DNA of 64,000 nt from Duganella margarita (GCF_009857535.1 NZ_WWCS01000007.1:238921-302920), one strand, 5' to 3'; counted from the first letter of the stretch, positions 8,186 through 17,549 are shown. Program-made: numbers and translations. Notes: generated by a model not told the origin, from the sequence alone.

Positions 8186-9423
8186 GGCGTACCCGTCGGC
8201 GTATTAGCGACCGGCGTACCGGCAGCTTTGACCATCGGCGCTGCCGGCTTGGCGCGCAATGCCAGCGCCGGTACGGGGCCCACCAGCACTTGTTCGCCGG
8301 CCTCCAGGCCCGACAGCACCTGTGCCTGCTGCTGCGTGCGGACGCCGATTTTCAGCGTGCGTGGCACGACCTGCCGGTTGGCGTTCACCACGTGCACCTC
8401 ATACATGCCGTCCGCATTGCGCTTGCCGAGTAAGGAGACTGGCAGCAGCACCGCATCCTTGGCCTGCGCGACGATGAACTGCACCTGGGCCGTCATCCCG
8501 CTCATCAGCTCCTGTTCCGGATTGTCGACTTCGAACAGGACATTGTAAAACGTCTGCTTGCCTTGCTCTGCGGTTCCATCGGCCGGTACCGGAATCACCT
8601 GGCGCAGCTTGCCCGACCATGTGCGGCCGGGATAACCAGGCGTCTGGAAATTGGCTGTCATGCCGCGTCGCAGGCGCGTCACGTCGACTTCCGCCACGCG
8701 CGCCTGCACCGTCATTTGCGACAGGTCGGCAATGCGCAGCAAGGGGCCGCCGGCCTGGCCGATGCTGACGGTTTGGCCGGCGCGCGCATTCAGCGCCACC
8801 ACGGTGCCGCTGATCGGCGCCAGCACCTGCGTATGCTGACGGCTGTCTTCATCGGTTTTCAGCGTCGCCTGCAGCAGCTGAATCTGCGCGTTGATGGCGT
8901 CCGTGCGCGCGCGCGCTGATGACAGCGTCATCCGGCTCGACTCGTAGCTTTCTTCGCGGGTGGCATTTTGCGCCTTAAGCTGCGTCTGGCGCTTGAACTG
9001 TAACTCGGCGAAATCGGTCTGGGCCTGCTGGTCTGCCAGCTCGGCTTGCAGCCGCGCCATCTGGGCACGGTTGCTCTCAACCTGATTGGCCCGCACCGCC
9101 GGTGACATCTCCATCACCAGCTTGTCTTTTTGTACCGTGTCGCCGATGGCAACCAGCACTTCCTTGATCTGGCCGGCGATCTGGACATTCACGTCGGCAA
9201 ATCGATGAAATTGTAACTTTCCGGTGGCGTCGACCAATTGCTGCACGTCGCCGCGCTGCACCGTGATCGTATCCAGCTTGACCTCCGAAGCCAGCGGCGG
9301 CGCTTCCGCCGGCTTCGGCGCCTGCGCTAACGCCACACCGGCATTTATCAGCAGCGCCAGCGAGGCCGCCGCCAGGCCAAGATGGCGATGGGTCCATAAC
9401 GCGCAAGTATCAATATCGTTCAT
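8182..9423 (-). CDS. MacA-like periplasmic adaptor (membrane fusion protein)
   Basis: 413 residues. An N-terminal hydrophobic segment (residues about 14-34) ends ALAQA, a likely signal peptide or anchor. Then come a barrel-sandwich/lipoyl half (GQIKEVLVAIGDTVQKDKLV), a long coiled-coil hairpin (residues about 110-190), the second lipoyl half (VLAPISGTVVALNARAGQTV), a beta barrel and a C-terminal membrane-proximal domain. Spacing and the GQTVSIGQAGGPLLRIADLSQMTV segment are closest to MacA-type adaptors, which work with the ABC pump MacB. Only the outer membrane channel gene follows; macB is missing. It is divergent from the DUF6447 gene. Confidence 0.88.
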   Translation of the reverse strand: MNDIDTCALWTHRHLGLAAASLALLINAGVALAQAPKPAEAPPLASEVKLDTITVQRGDVQQLVDATGKLQFHRFADVNVQIAGQIKEVLVAIGDTVQKDKLVMEMSPAVRANQVESNRAQMARLQAELADQQAQTDFAELQFKRQTQLKAQNATREESYESSRMTLSSARARTDAINAQIQLLQATLKTDEDSRQHTQVLAPISGTVVALNARAGQTVSIGQAGGPLLRIADLSQMTVQARVAEVDVTRLRRGMTANFQTPGYPGRTWSGKLRQVIPVPADGTAEQGKQTFYNVLFEVDNPEQELMSGMTAQVQFIVAQAKDAVLLPVSLLGKRNADGMYEVHVVNANRQVVPRTLKIGVRTQQQAQVLSGLEAGEQVLVGPVPALALRAKPAAPMVKAAGTPVANTPTGTP

Positions 9424-9485
9424 CAGTTTTACGTCGTCAAAAGCAGCGGGTATTCTAGCGCATTCAGGCTGGCCAGTGCCCCGCG

Positions 9486-9514
9486 TTGACAGTGCAGACC
9501 GTCAAAGCCATAAT
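9486..9514 (+). promoter_or_regulatory. sigma70-type promoter for the DUF6447 gene
   Basis: TTGACA (9486-9491) and CATAAT (9509-9514) with the ideal 17-base spacer. The leader then contains a small hairpin GCAGAT/ATCTGC (9521-9540) and an AAGGA ribosome site before the ATG at 9566. Confidence 0.75.
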
Positions 9515-9565
9515 GCTGCCGCAGATTATTACTGATCTGCAAAGTATATTTAAATAAGGAAAATC

Positions 9566-9835
9566 ATGAGTCTGCCGCAATACATCACCATCAATGGCAC
9601 TTCGTACGCTTCGGAAAACCTGAGCGATGCCGCAAAAATGCAGGCGCAGAACGTGCAGGTGGTGGACGCGGAACTGGCGCGCCTGCAGCAGCAAGTTGCC
9701 ATCGCCCAAACCGCGCGCAACGCCTACATCGCCGCGCTGATCGAGTCGGTCAAGGGCAAGGGCCAATCGGAAGTGGTGGCGGCGCCGAAAAAACCACGCG
9801 CGCCACGCAAGCCTAAGGCTGCTGCGGCTGCCTGA
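9566..9835 (+). CDS. DUF6447 family protein with basic tail
   Basis: 89 residues. The family pattern is a start YITINGTSYASENLSDAAK, then a single helix VVDAELARLQQQVAIAQTARNAYIAAL. The C-terminal 20 residues are Lys/Pro/Ala-rich (KKPRAPRKPKAAAAA), a histone-H1-like basic tail that could bind nucleic acid. Function of the family is unknown to me. It has a clear promoter and a good ribosome site. Its last 23 bases overlap the 3' end of the convergent antiporter gene. Confidence 0.75.
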   Translation: MSLPQYITINGTSYASENLSDAAKMQAQNVQVVDAELARLQQQVAIAQTARNAYIAALIESVKGKGQSEVVAAPKKPRAPRKPKAAAAA

Positions 9836-11657
9836 TTGAGTCCGGGCCGGTACGATCGCCGGCCAGCAACTCTACATCCTTAAACGCTTCGGCGTCGCCG
9901 GCGATCATCTCTTCCAGCTCCAGCCGGCCCTTGCGGGCCAGCGACGCCATTTTTTCCTGATCCTGCTGGTGCGGATAGACTTCCATCAGCGTCTTCAGGT
10001 TGTGCGTGCGGAAGATATTAGTCGCGTGCGCGGCGCGTTCGGCGCTCACGCCCAGCTGTTGCAGCACCTTGCCGCCCAGCTGCAGCGCCGCTTCAAAGGT
10101 TTCGCGTTCAATCAGCGTCACGCCGCGATCCAGCAGGTCGTAGTAGTGGCTGACGTTGCGCGCGCGCGCCAGGATGGTCAACTCGGGGTAACGCTCGCGC
10201 ACGGCGTCGACCAGCGCCAGGCTGTCGGCGACGTCGTCGATGGCGATCACCAGCGCGGTCGCTTTGCCGATGCCTGCCGCTTCCAGCAAATCGACGCGGG
10301 TGGCGTCGCCGTAAAACACTTCATAGCCGAATTTGCGCAGCAACTCGATCTGGTCGGGATCATGGTCGAGCACGGTCACGCCGATGCGGTTGGCGGCCAG
10401 CAGGCGGCCGATGATCTGGCCGAAGCGGCCGAAGCCGGCGATGATCACCGGATTTTCGACCTCGATGGTGTCGGCCTGGCGCTGTTTCCTGGCAGCGCGC
10501 AGATGCGGCGCGACCAGGCGGTCGTGCAGCAACAGCAGCAGCGGCGTGGCCACCATCGACAAGGTCACCACCATCACCAGCATGGCCGAGGTTTCCGGCG
10601 TCAGCACCTTGGTGTCGACGGCGGTGCCGAACACAACAAACGCAAACTCACCGCCTTGCGACATCAGCAGCGCAAAAAACAGGCGCTGGCTGCGCGGAAT
10701 CTCGAACCAGTAGGCCATGCCATACAGCAGGGCGCCCTTGACCAGCAGCAGGCCGCAGGTCAGGCCGATGATCAGCAGCGGCTGGGCCCGCAGGATGCCG
10801 AAGTCGGCCGACATGCCGACCGCCATGAAGAACAGCCCGAGCAGCAGGCCCTTGAACGGTTCCAGGTCGCTCACCAGCTGGTGGCGGTATTCGGAGTCCG
10901 CCAGCAGCACGCCGGCGGCGAAGGTGCCCAGCGCCAGCGACAAGCCCACCCATTCCATCAGCAGGCAGATGCCGATAATCAGCAGCAGCGCGAAGCCGGT
11001 GAACAACTCACGCAGTCCGGTGCGCGCCAGATAGCGCATGATGGGATTGACCAGGCAGCGGCCGAAGGCGATCAGCGTCAGGAACACCGCCACCAGTTTG
11101 ATGACGCGCAGCCAGCCGCCGCTGCTATGTTCGGCGGCGACGCCGGCCAGCAAGGGCACCAGCGCGATCATCGGAATCGCGGCGATGTCCTGCAACAGCA
11201 GAATCGAGAAGCTGGCCGAGCCGGCAGGGCTGGACAACAATTTGCGCTCGCCCAGCGTGGCGAGCACGATGGCGGTGGAGGACAGCGATAATCCTAGGCC
11301 GGCGACAAGCGCGATTTTCCAGTCGACGCCGAAGGCCATGCCGATACCCGTCAGCGCCGCACTGACGACCAGCACCTGCGCGCCGCCCCAGCCAAAAATC
11401 GGCCGCCGCAGTTGCCACAGCTTCTTCGGCTCCAGCTCCAGGCCGATCAGGAACAGCATCAGCACCACGCCGAATTCCGAAATGCTCAGCACGTCTTCCA
11501 CATTGCCGATCAGCTTCAGTCCCCAGGGGCCGATGAGGGCGCCGGCGATCAGGTAACCAAGTACTGCACCCATGCCGACGCGCTTGGCGAGCGGCACCAG
11601 CACCACGGCGGCGATCAGGTAAAACGTTGCGTGCAGCAGAAAGCCATGTTCTTCCAT
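9813..11657 (-). CDS. KefB/KefC-type monovalent cation:proton antiporter (CPA2)
   Basis: 614 residues from the ATG at about 11657 (MEEHGFLLHATFYLIAAVV); the GTG further upstream adds 21 polar residues not expected in the family. About 12 membrane helices form the Na+/H+ exchanger domain, followed by a cytoplasmic TrkA-N/RCK nucleotide-binding domain (VIIAGFGRFGQIIGRLL, with DHDPDQIELLRKFGYEVFYGD). In Kef systems this domain gates K+ efflux in response to glutathione adducts and protects against electrophiles. No KefF/KefG ancillary gene is present. The stop is TAG. Confidence 0.88.
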   Translation of the reverse strand: MEEHGFLLHATFYLIAAVVLVPLAKRVGMGAVLGYLIAGALIGPWGLKLIGNVEDVLSISEFGVVLMLFLIGLELEPKKLWQLRRPIFGWGGAQVLVVSAALTGIGMAFGVDWKIALVAGLGLSLSSTAIVLATLGERKLLSSPAGSASFSILLLQDIAAIPMIALVPLLAGVAAEHSSGGWLRVIKLVAVFLTLIAFGRCLVNPIMRYLARTGLRELFTGFALLLIIGICLLMEWVGLSLALGTFAAGVLLADSEYRHQLVSDLEPFKGLLLGLFFMAVGMSADFGILRAQPLLIIGLTCGLLLVKGALLYGMAYWFEIPRSQRLFFALLMSQGGEFAFVVFGTAVDTKVLTPETSAMLVMVVTLSMVATPLLLLLHDRLVAPHLRAARKQRQADTIEVENPVIIAGFGRFGQIIGRLLAANRIGVTVLDHDPDQIELLRKFGYEVFYGDATRVDLLEAAGIGKATALVIAIDDVADSLALVDAVRERYPELTILARARNVSHYYDLLDRGVTLIERETFEAALQLGGKVLQQLGVSAERAAHATNIFRTHNLKTLMEVYPHQQDQEKMASLARKGRLELEEMIAGDAEAFKDVELLAGDRTGPDSIRQPQQP

Positions 11658-11736
11658 AAAAATTCCGGATGGGCGCCAGCGGCGCGGGTTGACGATTGGC
11701 CAATTGTAGCCGACCGTCACCCCTGTGGCCTCTCTC

Positions 11737-12885
11737 TTACAGACCCATGATCTGTTGTCCCATGGAAATGCCGGAGTCGGTCACGCGGTAGCCGGCGTCC
11801 AGTTGCTGCTGTTGCCATTCCTGTAAGCTGGCGTCGATGCCGGGCTGATGATTGCGCAAGGCCAGCGCCAAGGCGAGGGCATTGGCCGCCGCCTTGGCCG
11901 AGCCGCCGGCGGTATGCGGACGCGGAATGAAGGCGGCGTCGCCCAGCAGGATGGCGCGCCCAAACACCATCTGATCAATCTGCAAGTCCTGGATGGTCTG
12001 CATGAAAATATCGTCGGTGGCCGCCATCAGCTCCTGGAATGCCGGCGCCAGCATGGCGCGGCCGTCAGCGCGCAAGGCGTCGGTGTATTCGTGTTTGGCG
12101 GTACCGGGCGGCAGGGAAAAGCCGTGCTGGTGTCCGTTGCGGTCCATCAGCACGCTTTTCAGCGTGTCCGCATCGATCTTGCGGTACCACACCCAGTTCC
12201 AGCGCCGCTCGCCCGGTTTGACCGAGCCGTCCTCGCCGGGCACCATGTATTCCAGCAGCATGTGGCCGGGGCCTTGCTGAAAGCCGAAGGTCCCCTCCAG
12301 CAAGCGGCGCACGGGTTCCGGCACGCGCAGTTCCGGCGCCAGCCCGCGCCAGGCCACGTAACCGGCATAGGTCGGCGCGCTATCGGGAAGGACCAGTTCG
12401 CGCAGGGTGGAGTGCGGCCCGTCGGCGCCGACCAGCAGGTCGCCCTCGGCGCTGCGGCCGCTGGCGAAGAAGGCGCGCACCTTGCCCTTGTTGCCGGGCT
12501 CATAGCCGACAAATTCTTCGCCGGTGTGAATCTGCCCGGCGGGGATGGTGTCTTTCATCAGCGTGTACAGCATGCCCCACGAGGTCTGCGTCTGCGGCAT
12601 GAAGTTGCGGTAAACCACCTCGTCATGCTCATCCAGGTAAATCCGGTCGGCCGAGGGCACGCCGATGTTGTCGGGGATGCGGATGCCGGCGAAGCGCAGC
12701 GCCGCCAGCACGTCGGGTTGCAGCACAAGGCCGCCGCCCCGGCTGTCGAGTTCGTGCGGCGAGCGTTCGACGATGTCAAAAGTCCAGCCGATGGCCCGCA
12801 GCGTGATGGCCGTAAACAGGCCGCCGAGGGAGCCGCCGATGATGATTGCGTGGCGCGGAGTAGAAGGGCGTTCAGTATCATTCAT
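11737..12885 (-). CDS. FAD-dependent aromatic monooxygenase, dihydroxypyridine hydroxylase-like
   Basis: 382 residues. The N-terminal FAD-binding motif is IIIGGSLGGLFTAITLRAIG, ending in an acidic strand (DIVERSP). A GDG-type motif LLVGADGPHSTLR is near residue 155 and LLGDAAFIPRPHTAGGSAKAAANA near 315, as in PHBH-type group A flavoprotein hydroxylases. The central segment (GPGHMLLEYMVPG, RRWNWVWYR) resembles 2,6-dihydroxypyridine 3-monooxygenase and relatives. Substrate is not predictable. The start overlaps the preceding DsbA-like gene by 8 bases, so it is probably the last gene of the bd-oxidase operon. Confidence 0.85.
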   Translation of the reverse strand: MNDTERPSTPRHAIIIGGSLGGLFTAITLRAIGWTFDIVERSPHELDSRGGGLVLQPDVLAALRFAGIRIPDNIGVPSADRIYLDEHDEVVYRNFMPQTQTSWGMLYTLMKDTIPAGQIHTGEEFVGYEPGNKGKVRAFFASGRSAEGDLLVGADGPHSTLRELVLPDSAPTYAGYVAWRGLAPELRVPEPVRRLLEGTFGFQQGPGHMLLEYMVPGEDGSVKPGERRWNWVWYRKIDADTLKSVLMDRNGHQHGFSLPPGTAKHEYTDALRADGRAMLAPAFQELMAATDDIFMQTIQDLQIDQMVFGRAILLGDAAFIPRPHTAGGSAKAAANALALALALRNHQPGIDASLQEWQQQQLDAGYRVTDSGISMGQQIMGL

Positions 12886-13519
12886 GATTTTTCAGCTTTA
12901 CAAGAATGGCGGCCATGGATTCCGCCGTCTGCGCACCGGCGATGCGGTGATGGCCGATCAGCAGGCTGGGCACGCTGTTGAGGCCGGCCGCATGGGCCTG
13001 CTCCAAGGCGGCATCCAGCAGCGTATCGGCGGTGTCGCTGTGCATATAGGCCAGCGCCGCCTGCGTATCCAGACCCTGCGCGGCGGCCAGGTCGGCCAGT
13101 ACCGCCGGATCGCCGATGTTGCGGCCGTGCGAAAAGTAGGCCACGAACAGCGCCTCGAACAGCTGCTCGCTCTTTACGCTGTCGCCCGGCAGTTGCGCGT
13201 AGGCGATCAGCTTGTGCGCCAGCCGGGTATTCGGCGTGCGCTCGATGCGGTCGTAGTGGAAGTCCAGCCCGATCTGCTTGCCGGCCTGCGTGACATCCTC
13301 ATCCATGCTCTGCGAGCGTGCCCAGTTGCCGAACTTGGCGGTGCGATAGGCCTGGCGGTTCAAGCCTTCCGGCGGCATGCCGGGATTGAGTTCAAACGGC
13401 AGGAAGCGCTGCTGCACCTGCGGCTTGCCGGCCAGCGCCAGCGCCGCCTTCAGGTTGGTGTGGCCGATCCAGCACCATGGGCAGATGAAGTCGGAAGTGA
13501 TGTCGATAGTAATAGTCAT
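12878..13519 (-). CDS. DsbA-family oxidoreductase, FrnE-like
   Basis: 213 residues with the FrnE-type start ITIDITSDFICPWCWIGHTNL: the CPWC active site follows strand 1 with no signal peptide, so it is a cytoplasmic thioredoxin-fold protein rather than a periplasmic DsbA. The helical insert and the C-terminal GLNSVPSLLIGHHRIAGAQ (cis-Pro loop) fit the DsbA/HCCA-isomerase group. It lies 10 bases after cioX and overlaps the flavin monooxygenase gene, consistent with co-transcription. Confidence 0.87.
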   Translation of the reverse strand: MTITIDITSDFICPWCWIGHTNLKAALALAGKPQVQQRFLPFELNPGMPPEGLNRQAYRTAKFGNWARSQSMDEDVTQAGKQIGLDFHYDRIERTPNTRLAHKLIAYAQLPGDSVKSEQLFEALFVAYFSHGRNIGDPAVLADLAAAQGLDTQAALAYMHSDTADTLLDAALEQAHAAGLNSVPSLLIGHHRIAGAQTAESMAAILVKLKNHE

Positions 13520-13529
13520 GATTGCTCCT

Positions 13530-13655
13530 TTAATGCATGCCGGCGGCGCGCATCAGCCAGTGCAGCAGCGTGGCAACGACGCCCAGCGCCGCCACGCTGA
13601 GGCCCCAGATCAGCGCCAGCCATCCCAGCCGGCCCATCCACAGGCGCGCCGCCAT
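13530..13655 (-). CDS. CioX/DUF2474-type small subunit of bd oxidase
   Basis: 41-residue single-helix membrane protein (MGRLGWLALIWGLSVAALGVVATLLHWLMRAAG). The ATG overlaps the cydB stop (TGATG). Tiny one-helix proteins of this kind follow cioAB genes and stabilise the oxidase (CydX/CioX role). It is short but strongly supported by position and hydrophobic pattern. Confidence 0.7.
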   Translation of the reverse strand: MAARLWMGRLGWLALIWGLSVAALGVVATLLHWLMRAAGMH

Positions 13656-14677
13656 CAGTGATAACCCTCGCCAAGCTTGACCTTGCCGCGGAAGACGTAA
13701 TACGAGAAGCACGAGTAGCCGAGGATGATCGGCAGGATCACCAGCGTGCCGACCAGCGTGAAGCCCTGGCTGGCTGGCGGCGATGCGGCAGCCCAGATCG
13801 AGATGGTCGGCGGCACGATATTCGGCCAGATGCTGATCGCCAGCCCGGTATAACCGAGGAAGATCAGGCCCAGCGACGCCAGGAACGGCCCATGCAGCGG
13901 CGCTGCGCCCGCCAGCGAGCGCAGCAGCAACACCACGCCGACCACCACCAGCACCGGCACCGGCGCAAACCACAGCATGCCTGGCATGGTGAACCAGCGC
14001 GCCGCCACGTCGGGATCGGCCAGCGGGGTCCAGATGCTGACGGCGATGATGGCCACTACCAGCAGCAGCGCCAGCGGCCGCGCCGTGGTCAGCATGCGTT
14101 TTTGCAGCGCGCCTTCGGTGCGGAAGATCAGCCAGGTACAGCCCAACAGCGTGTAGGCCACCATCACGCCCAGGCCGCACATGATGGGGAACGGTTGCAG
14201 CCAGTCCAGCGCGCCGCCGCCGTACTGCGGTCCGCCCGGGGTGCTGACCACGGCGATGCCGTGCACATAGGCGCCGAGCGACACGCCCTGGAAGAACGCC
14301 GCCGTCAGCGAACCGCCGATAAAAGCCTTGTCCCAGATGTGGCGCTCATGGTCCAGCGCCTTGAAGCGGAACTCGAAGGCAATGCCGCGGAAGATCAGTC
14401 CCAGCAGCATGAAGATCAGCGGCAGGTACAGCGCGCTCAGCACGATGGCATAGGCGCGCGGGAAGGCGGCGAACAGGGCCGCGCCGCCCAGCACCAGCCA
14501 GGTCTCGTTGCCGTCCCACACCGGCGCCACGGTATTCATCATCACATCGCGCTCGTGGCGGTCCGGCACAAAGGGGTAGAGCATGCCGATGCCCAGGTCA
14601 AAGCCATCCATCACCACGTACATGAAGACGCCGATGAAGATGATGACCGCCCAAATACTGGAAAGATCGATACCCAT
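13655..14677 (-). CDS. cioB: cyanide-insensitive (bd-type) quinol oxidase subunit II
   Basis: 340 residues from the ATG at 14677, chosen because it begins the conserved helix MGIDLSSIWAVIIFIGVFMYVVMDGFDLGIGML; longer starts give a low-quality leader. Family motifs include APVWDGNETWLVLGGAALFAAFP and PIILGYSCFSYYVFRGKV. About eight membrane helices. It pairs with CydA/CioA to reduce O2 with quinol electrons. The ATG overlaps the cioA stop (TAATG), so translation is coupled to the region beyond the amber codon in cioA. Confidence 0.92.
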   Translation of the reverse strand: MGIDLSSIWAVIIFIGVFMYVVMDGFDLGIGMLYPFVPDRHERDVMMNTVAPVWDGNETWLVLGGAALFAAFPRAYAIVLSALYLPLIFMLLGLIFRGIAFEFRFKALDHERHIWDKAFIGGSLTAAFFQGVSLGAYVHGIAVVSTPGGPQYGGGALDWLQPFPIMCGLGVMVAYTLLGCTWLIFRTEGALQKRMLTTARPLALLLVVAIIAVSIWTPLADPDVAARWFTMPGMLWFAPVPVLVVVGVVLLLRSLAGAAPLHGPFLASLGLIFLGYTGLAISIWPNIVPPTISIWAAASPPASQGFTLVGTLVILPIILGYSCFSYYVFRGKVKLGEGYH

Positions 14678-16101
14678 TATTGTGCACTCCCGTTGGTGGA
14701 AATCTGATCCGGCGCGGCCGACAGCGGCCGGCTCGGCGTATGGGCCTGGCCGGGGCCGCCGGTTGCGGCATGCCCGGCGTCGAAGCGCGTCGGGCCGCTG
14801 TGCATCAGGCGGAAGATATAGGTAATCGCCACGCCGAACACAAACGCATACACCACGATGAACAGGCCGAGCGACAGCGCCAGCGTGCCAACCGCATGGG
14901 CCGAGACTGCATCCTTGGTGCGCAGCAGGCCGTACACCACCCATGGCTGGCGGCCGATTTCAGTGGTGTACCAGCCGGCCAGGATGGCGAGCAGCCCGGC
15001 CGGCCCCATCACCGTGGTCACGCGCAGCAGCTAGGGCGACGAATACAGCGCGTGGCGGCGGCGCTGCCATGCGGCCCACAGGGCCAGCGCAATCATCGCC
15101 ATCCCCAGCCCCACCATCGCGCGGAAGGTGAAAAAGATGATGGTGGCGTTGGGCCGGTCTTCCCTGGGGAAGTCCTTCAGTCCCTTGATCTGGCCGCCCC
15201 AGGTATGGGTCAGGATCCAGCTGCCCATGCGCGGAATCGCGATCTGGAAGTGGTTGGTTTCGTTTTCCATGTCCGGAATGGCGAACACGATCAGCGGCAG
15301 CGGCTCGTCGCCCTGGTTCTGCCAGTGGCCTTCCACGCCGGCGATTTTGGCCGGCTGGTGTTCCAGCGTGTTGATGCCGTGGGCATCGCCAAGGAATGCC
15401 TGCAGCGGGGCAGTCACCAGCAGCATCCACATCGCCATGGAGAACATGGTGCGCACCGCCGGCGTATCGTTCTTGCGCAGCAGATGCCAGGCGCCGACGG
15501 CGGCCACCACCATGGCGGTGGCCAGGAAGGCGCCCACGCTCATGTGCAGCAGGCGGTACGGGAACGACGGATTGAAGATCACTTCCAGCCAGTCGGCCGG
15601 CACCAGTACGCCGTTTTCGATGGCGTAGCCCTGCGGCGTCTGCATGAAGCTGTTGGAGGCGAGGATCCAGGTGGTGGAAATCAGCGTGCCGATCGCCACC
15701 ATGATGCTGGCGAAGCAGTGCAGGGCGGGGCCGACGCGGTTCCAGCCGAACAGCATCACGCCGAGGAAGCCGGCTTCGAGGAAGAACGCGGTCAGCACTT
15801 CATAGGTCAGCAGCGGGCCGGTGATGCCGCCGGCGAACTGCGAGAAGAAGCCCCAGTTGGTGCCGAACTGGTAAGCCAGTACAATGCCGGACACCACGCC
15901 GATGCCGAAGTTGACGGCGAAGATCTTCAGCCAGAAGTGATATAAATCGCGGTACACCTCGCGCCTGGTGCGTAGCCAGCACAATTCCAGCACCGCCAGG
16001 TAGCTGGCCAGGCCGATCGACAAGGCTGGAAAGATAATGTGGAAGGAGACCGTGAAGCCGAATTGGATACGCGCTAAGTCCAGGGCCGTAAAACCGAACA
16101 T
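14677..16101 (-). pseudogene. cioA: bd-type quinol oxidase subunit I with an in-frame amber codon
   Basis: Frame of 474 residues from ATG 16101 (MFGFTALDLARIQFGFTVSFHIIFPALSIG) with an AGGAG ribosome site. Haem ligand positions known in E. coli CydA are visible: the early His (SFHIIF), the His in LLHMSVGAFL, and the Met in FRAMVGLG. The quinol loop is short (GDAHGINTLEHQPAKIAGVEGHW), as in cyanide-insensitive oxidases. Codon 357 is TAG (15031-15033), where homologues typically have Trp (SSPWLLR pattern). The same frame then encodes the conserved GWYTTEIGRQPW segment and last helices to the TAA at 14677. The truncated 356-residue product would lack this segment, including the Glu equivalent to E445, so no functional oxidase is expected unless the stop is suppressed or is a sequencing error. 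Confidence 0.85.
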
Positions 16102-16445
16102 AAATATTCTCCTAAAGCGCCGTGCCGGCATGACCGGCAGCGTCGCCGGAGATGGATGTCGTGCAGCGGGCGTCTGTAACGCCCTGCCGCACGATCAACT
16201 GCCATCATAGGCGCGGATCGGGCGTTGCGAAATTCGCATAGGGGAGGCGCGGTGCTATGCCCTTTGGCGAGTCCGGCGCCCCCAAGCCTGAGGGGGCGTG
16301 ACCCCATTCCGGCAGACATAGGCCATTCGGTGGTGGAGGCTATCGCCTGTGGGGGGCTAGACTACAGCCCGGCGAGACAACCAGGATTCGCCTGCTGAAT
16401 GCGCAGCGGCGCATCTTTTCACATTGCTTATACAAGGAGTACTAC
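16102..16445. other. 344-bp divergent intergenic region, cioA / OYE
   Basis: Carries the AGGAG ribosome site of cioA at one end and AAGGAG before the OYE start at the other, so promoters for both must lie here. A GC hairpin CGCCCCC/GGGGGCG spans 16277-16298. No clear -35/-10 pair or recognised operator was found, and no small gene. Confidence 0.5.
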
Positions 16446-17549
16446 ATGAGTCACCCTAAGCTATTCACACCGCTGCAAATTCGCGGCCTCACGCTGGAAA
16501 ACCGTATCGTCATCGCGCCGATGTGCCAATACTCGGCGGTTGACGGTTGCATGAACGACTGGCACCAGATGCACCTCGGCCAGCTGGCGCAGTCGGGCGC
16601 CGCGCTGCTGACCATCGAAGCGACCGCGGTGCTGGCGGAAGGCCGCATCAGCGACGGCGACGTTGGTCTGTACGACGACGCCACCACCTTTGCCATGGGT
16701 AGCGTGGTCGACTCTGTGCGGCGCTGGTCGAATATGCCGGTTGGCGTGCAGTTGAGCCACGCCGGCCGCAAGGCCTCGGTGCGCGCGCCGTGGCTGGGGG
16801 GCTTGCAGGTGGCGCCGGGCCAGCCGGGCGGCTGGCAGACGGTGGCGCCGTCCGCCGTGGCGTGGCGCGGCGACTATGTGCCGCCTGTTGCGCTGGACAG
16901 GCAGGGCCTGCGGGAAGTCCGCGACGCCTTTGTGGCCGCTGCCCGGCGCGCCGCCGATATCGGCATCGACCTGGTCCAGTTGCACGCCGCGCATGGCTAT
17001 TTGCTGCACCAGTTCCTGTCGCCGCTGTCCAACCAGCGCACGGATGAATACGGCGGTTCGCTGGAAAACCGCGCGCGCTTTCCGCTGGAAGTGTTTGAGG
17101 CAGTGCGCGAGGTGTTTCCGGCCGATCGTCCCGTCAGCGTGCGTATTTCCGGCACCGACTGGGTGGCGGGCGGCTTCGACGTCGAGCAGGCGCAGGTATT
17201 TTCGCAGATGCTGGAGGCGCGTGGCGTCGATGCGATCCACGTTTCCAGTGGCGGCCTGCATCCCGACCAGCAGATTCCCGTCGGACCGAGCTACCAGGTA
17301 CCGCTGGCGCGGGCAGTGCGCAGCGTGGTGAATGTGCCGGTGGTGGCGGTCGGCCTGATTACCGAGCCGGCCCAGGCCGAAGCCATCGTCGCCACCGGCG
17401 ACGCCGACCTGATCGCGCTGGCGCGCACCGTGCTGTACGACCCGCGCTGGCCGTGGCACGCGGCCGCCGCGCTGGGCGGTCATGTGCGCGCAGCGAATCA
17501 GTACCAGCGTTGCCAGCCGGAGCACTATCCGCACCTGTTCCGCAGCTAA
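16446..17549 (+). CDS. Old Yellow Enzyme family ene-reductase, YqjM/XenA type
   Basis: 367 residues. FMN-dependent TIM barrel (NADH:flavin oxidoreductase family). The N-terminal IVIAPMCQYSA has the redox-tuning Cys of the YqjM/XenA class. Substrate-binding His pair in QLHAAHGYLLHQFLSPLSN, phosphate-binding GLITEPAQAEAIVATGDADLIALAR, and a C-terminal Arg-rich end. These enzymes reduce activated C=C bonds or nitro compounds with NAD(P)H. The AAGGAG ribosome site decides the start. Monocistronic, divergent from the oxidase operon. Confidence 0.92.
   Translation: MSHPKLFTPLQIRGLTLENRIVIAPMCQYSAVDGCMNDWHQMHLGQLAQSGAALLTIEATAVLAEGRISDGDVGLYDDATTFAMGSVVDSVRRWSNMPVGVQLSHAGRKASVRAPWLGGLQVAPGQPGGWQTVAPSAVAWRGDYVPPVALDRQGLREVRDAFVAAARRAADIGIDLVQLHAAHGYLLHQFLSPLSNQRTDEYGGSLENRARFPLEVFEAVREVFPADRPVSVRISGTDWVAGGFDVEQAQVFSQMLEARGVDAIHVSSGGLHPDQQIPVGPSYQVPLARAVRSVVNVPVVAVGLITEPAQAEAIVATGDADLIALARTVLYDPRWPWHAAAALGGHVRAANQYQRCQPEHYPHLFRS

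Noticed and set aside
9969..11291. 440-codon plus-strand frame
   Set aside because: Gln/Arg/His-rich shadow of the Kef antiporter gene, typical of high-GC antisense frames.
13658..15945. Two long plus-strand frames opposite the bd-oxidase genes
   Set aside because: Antisense shadows with His/Gln/Arg bias; the minus-strand proteins have all family motifs.
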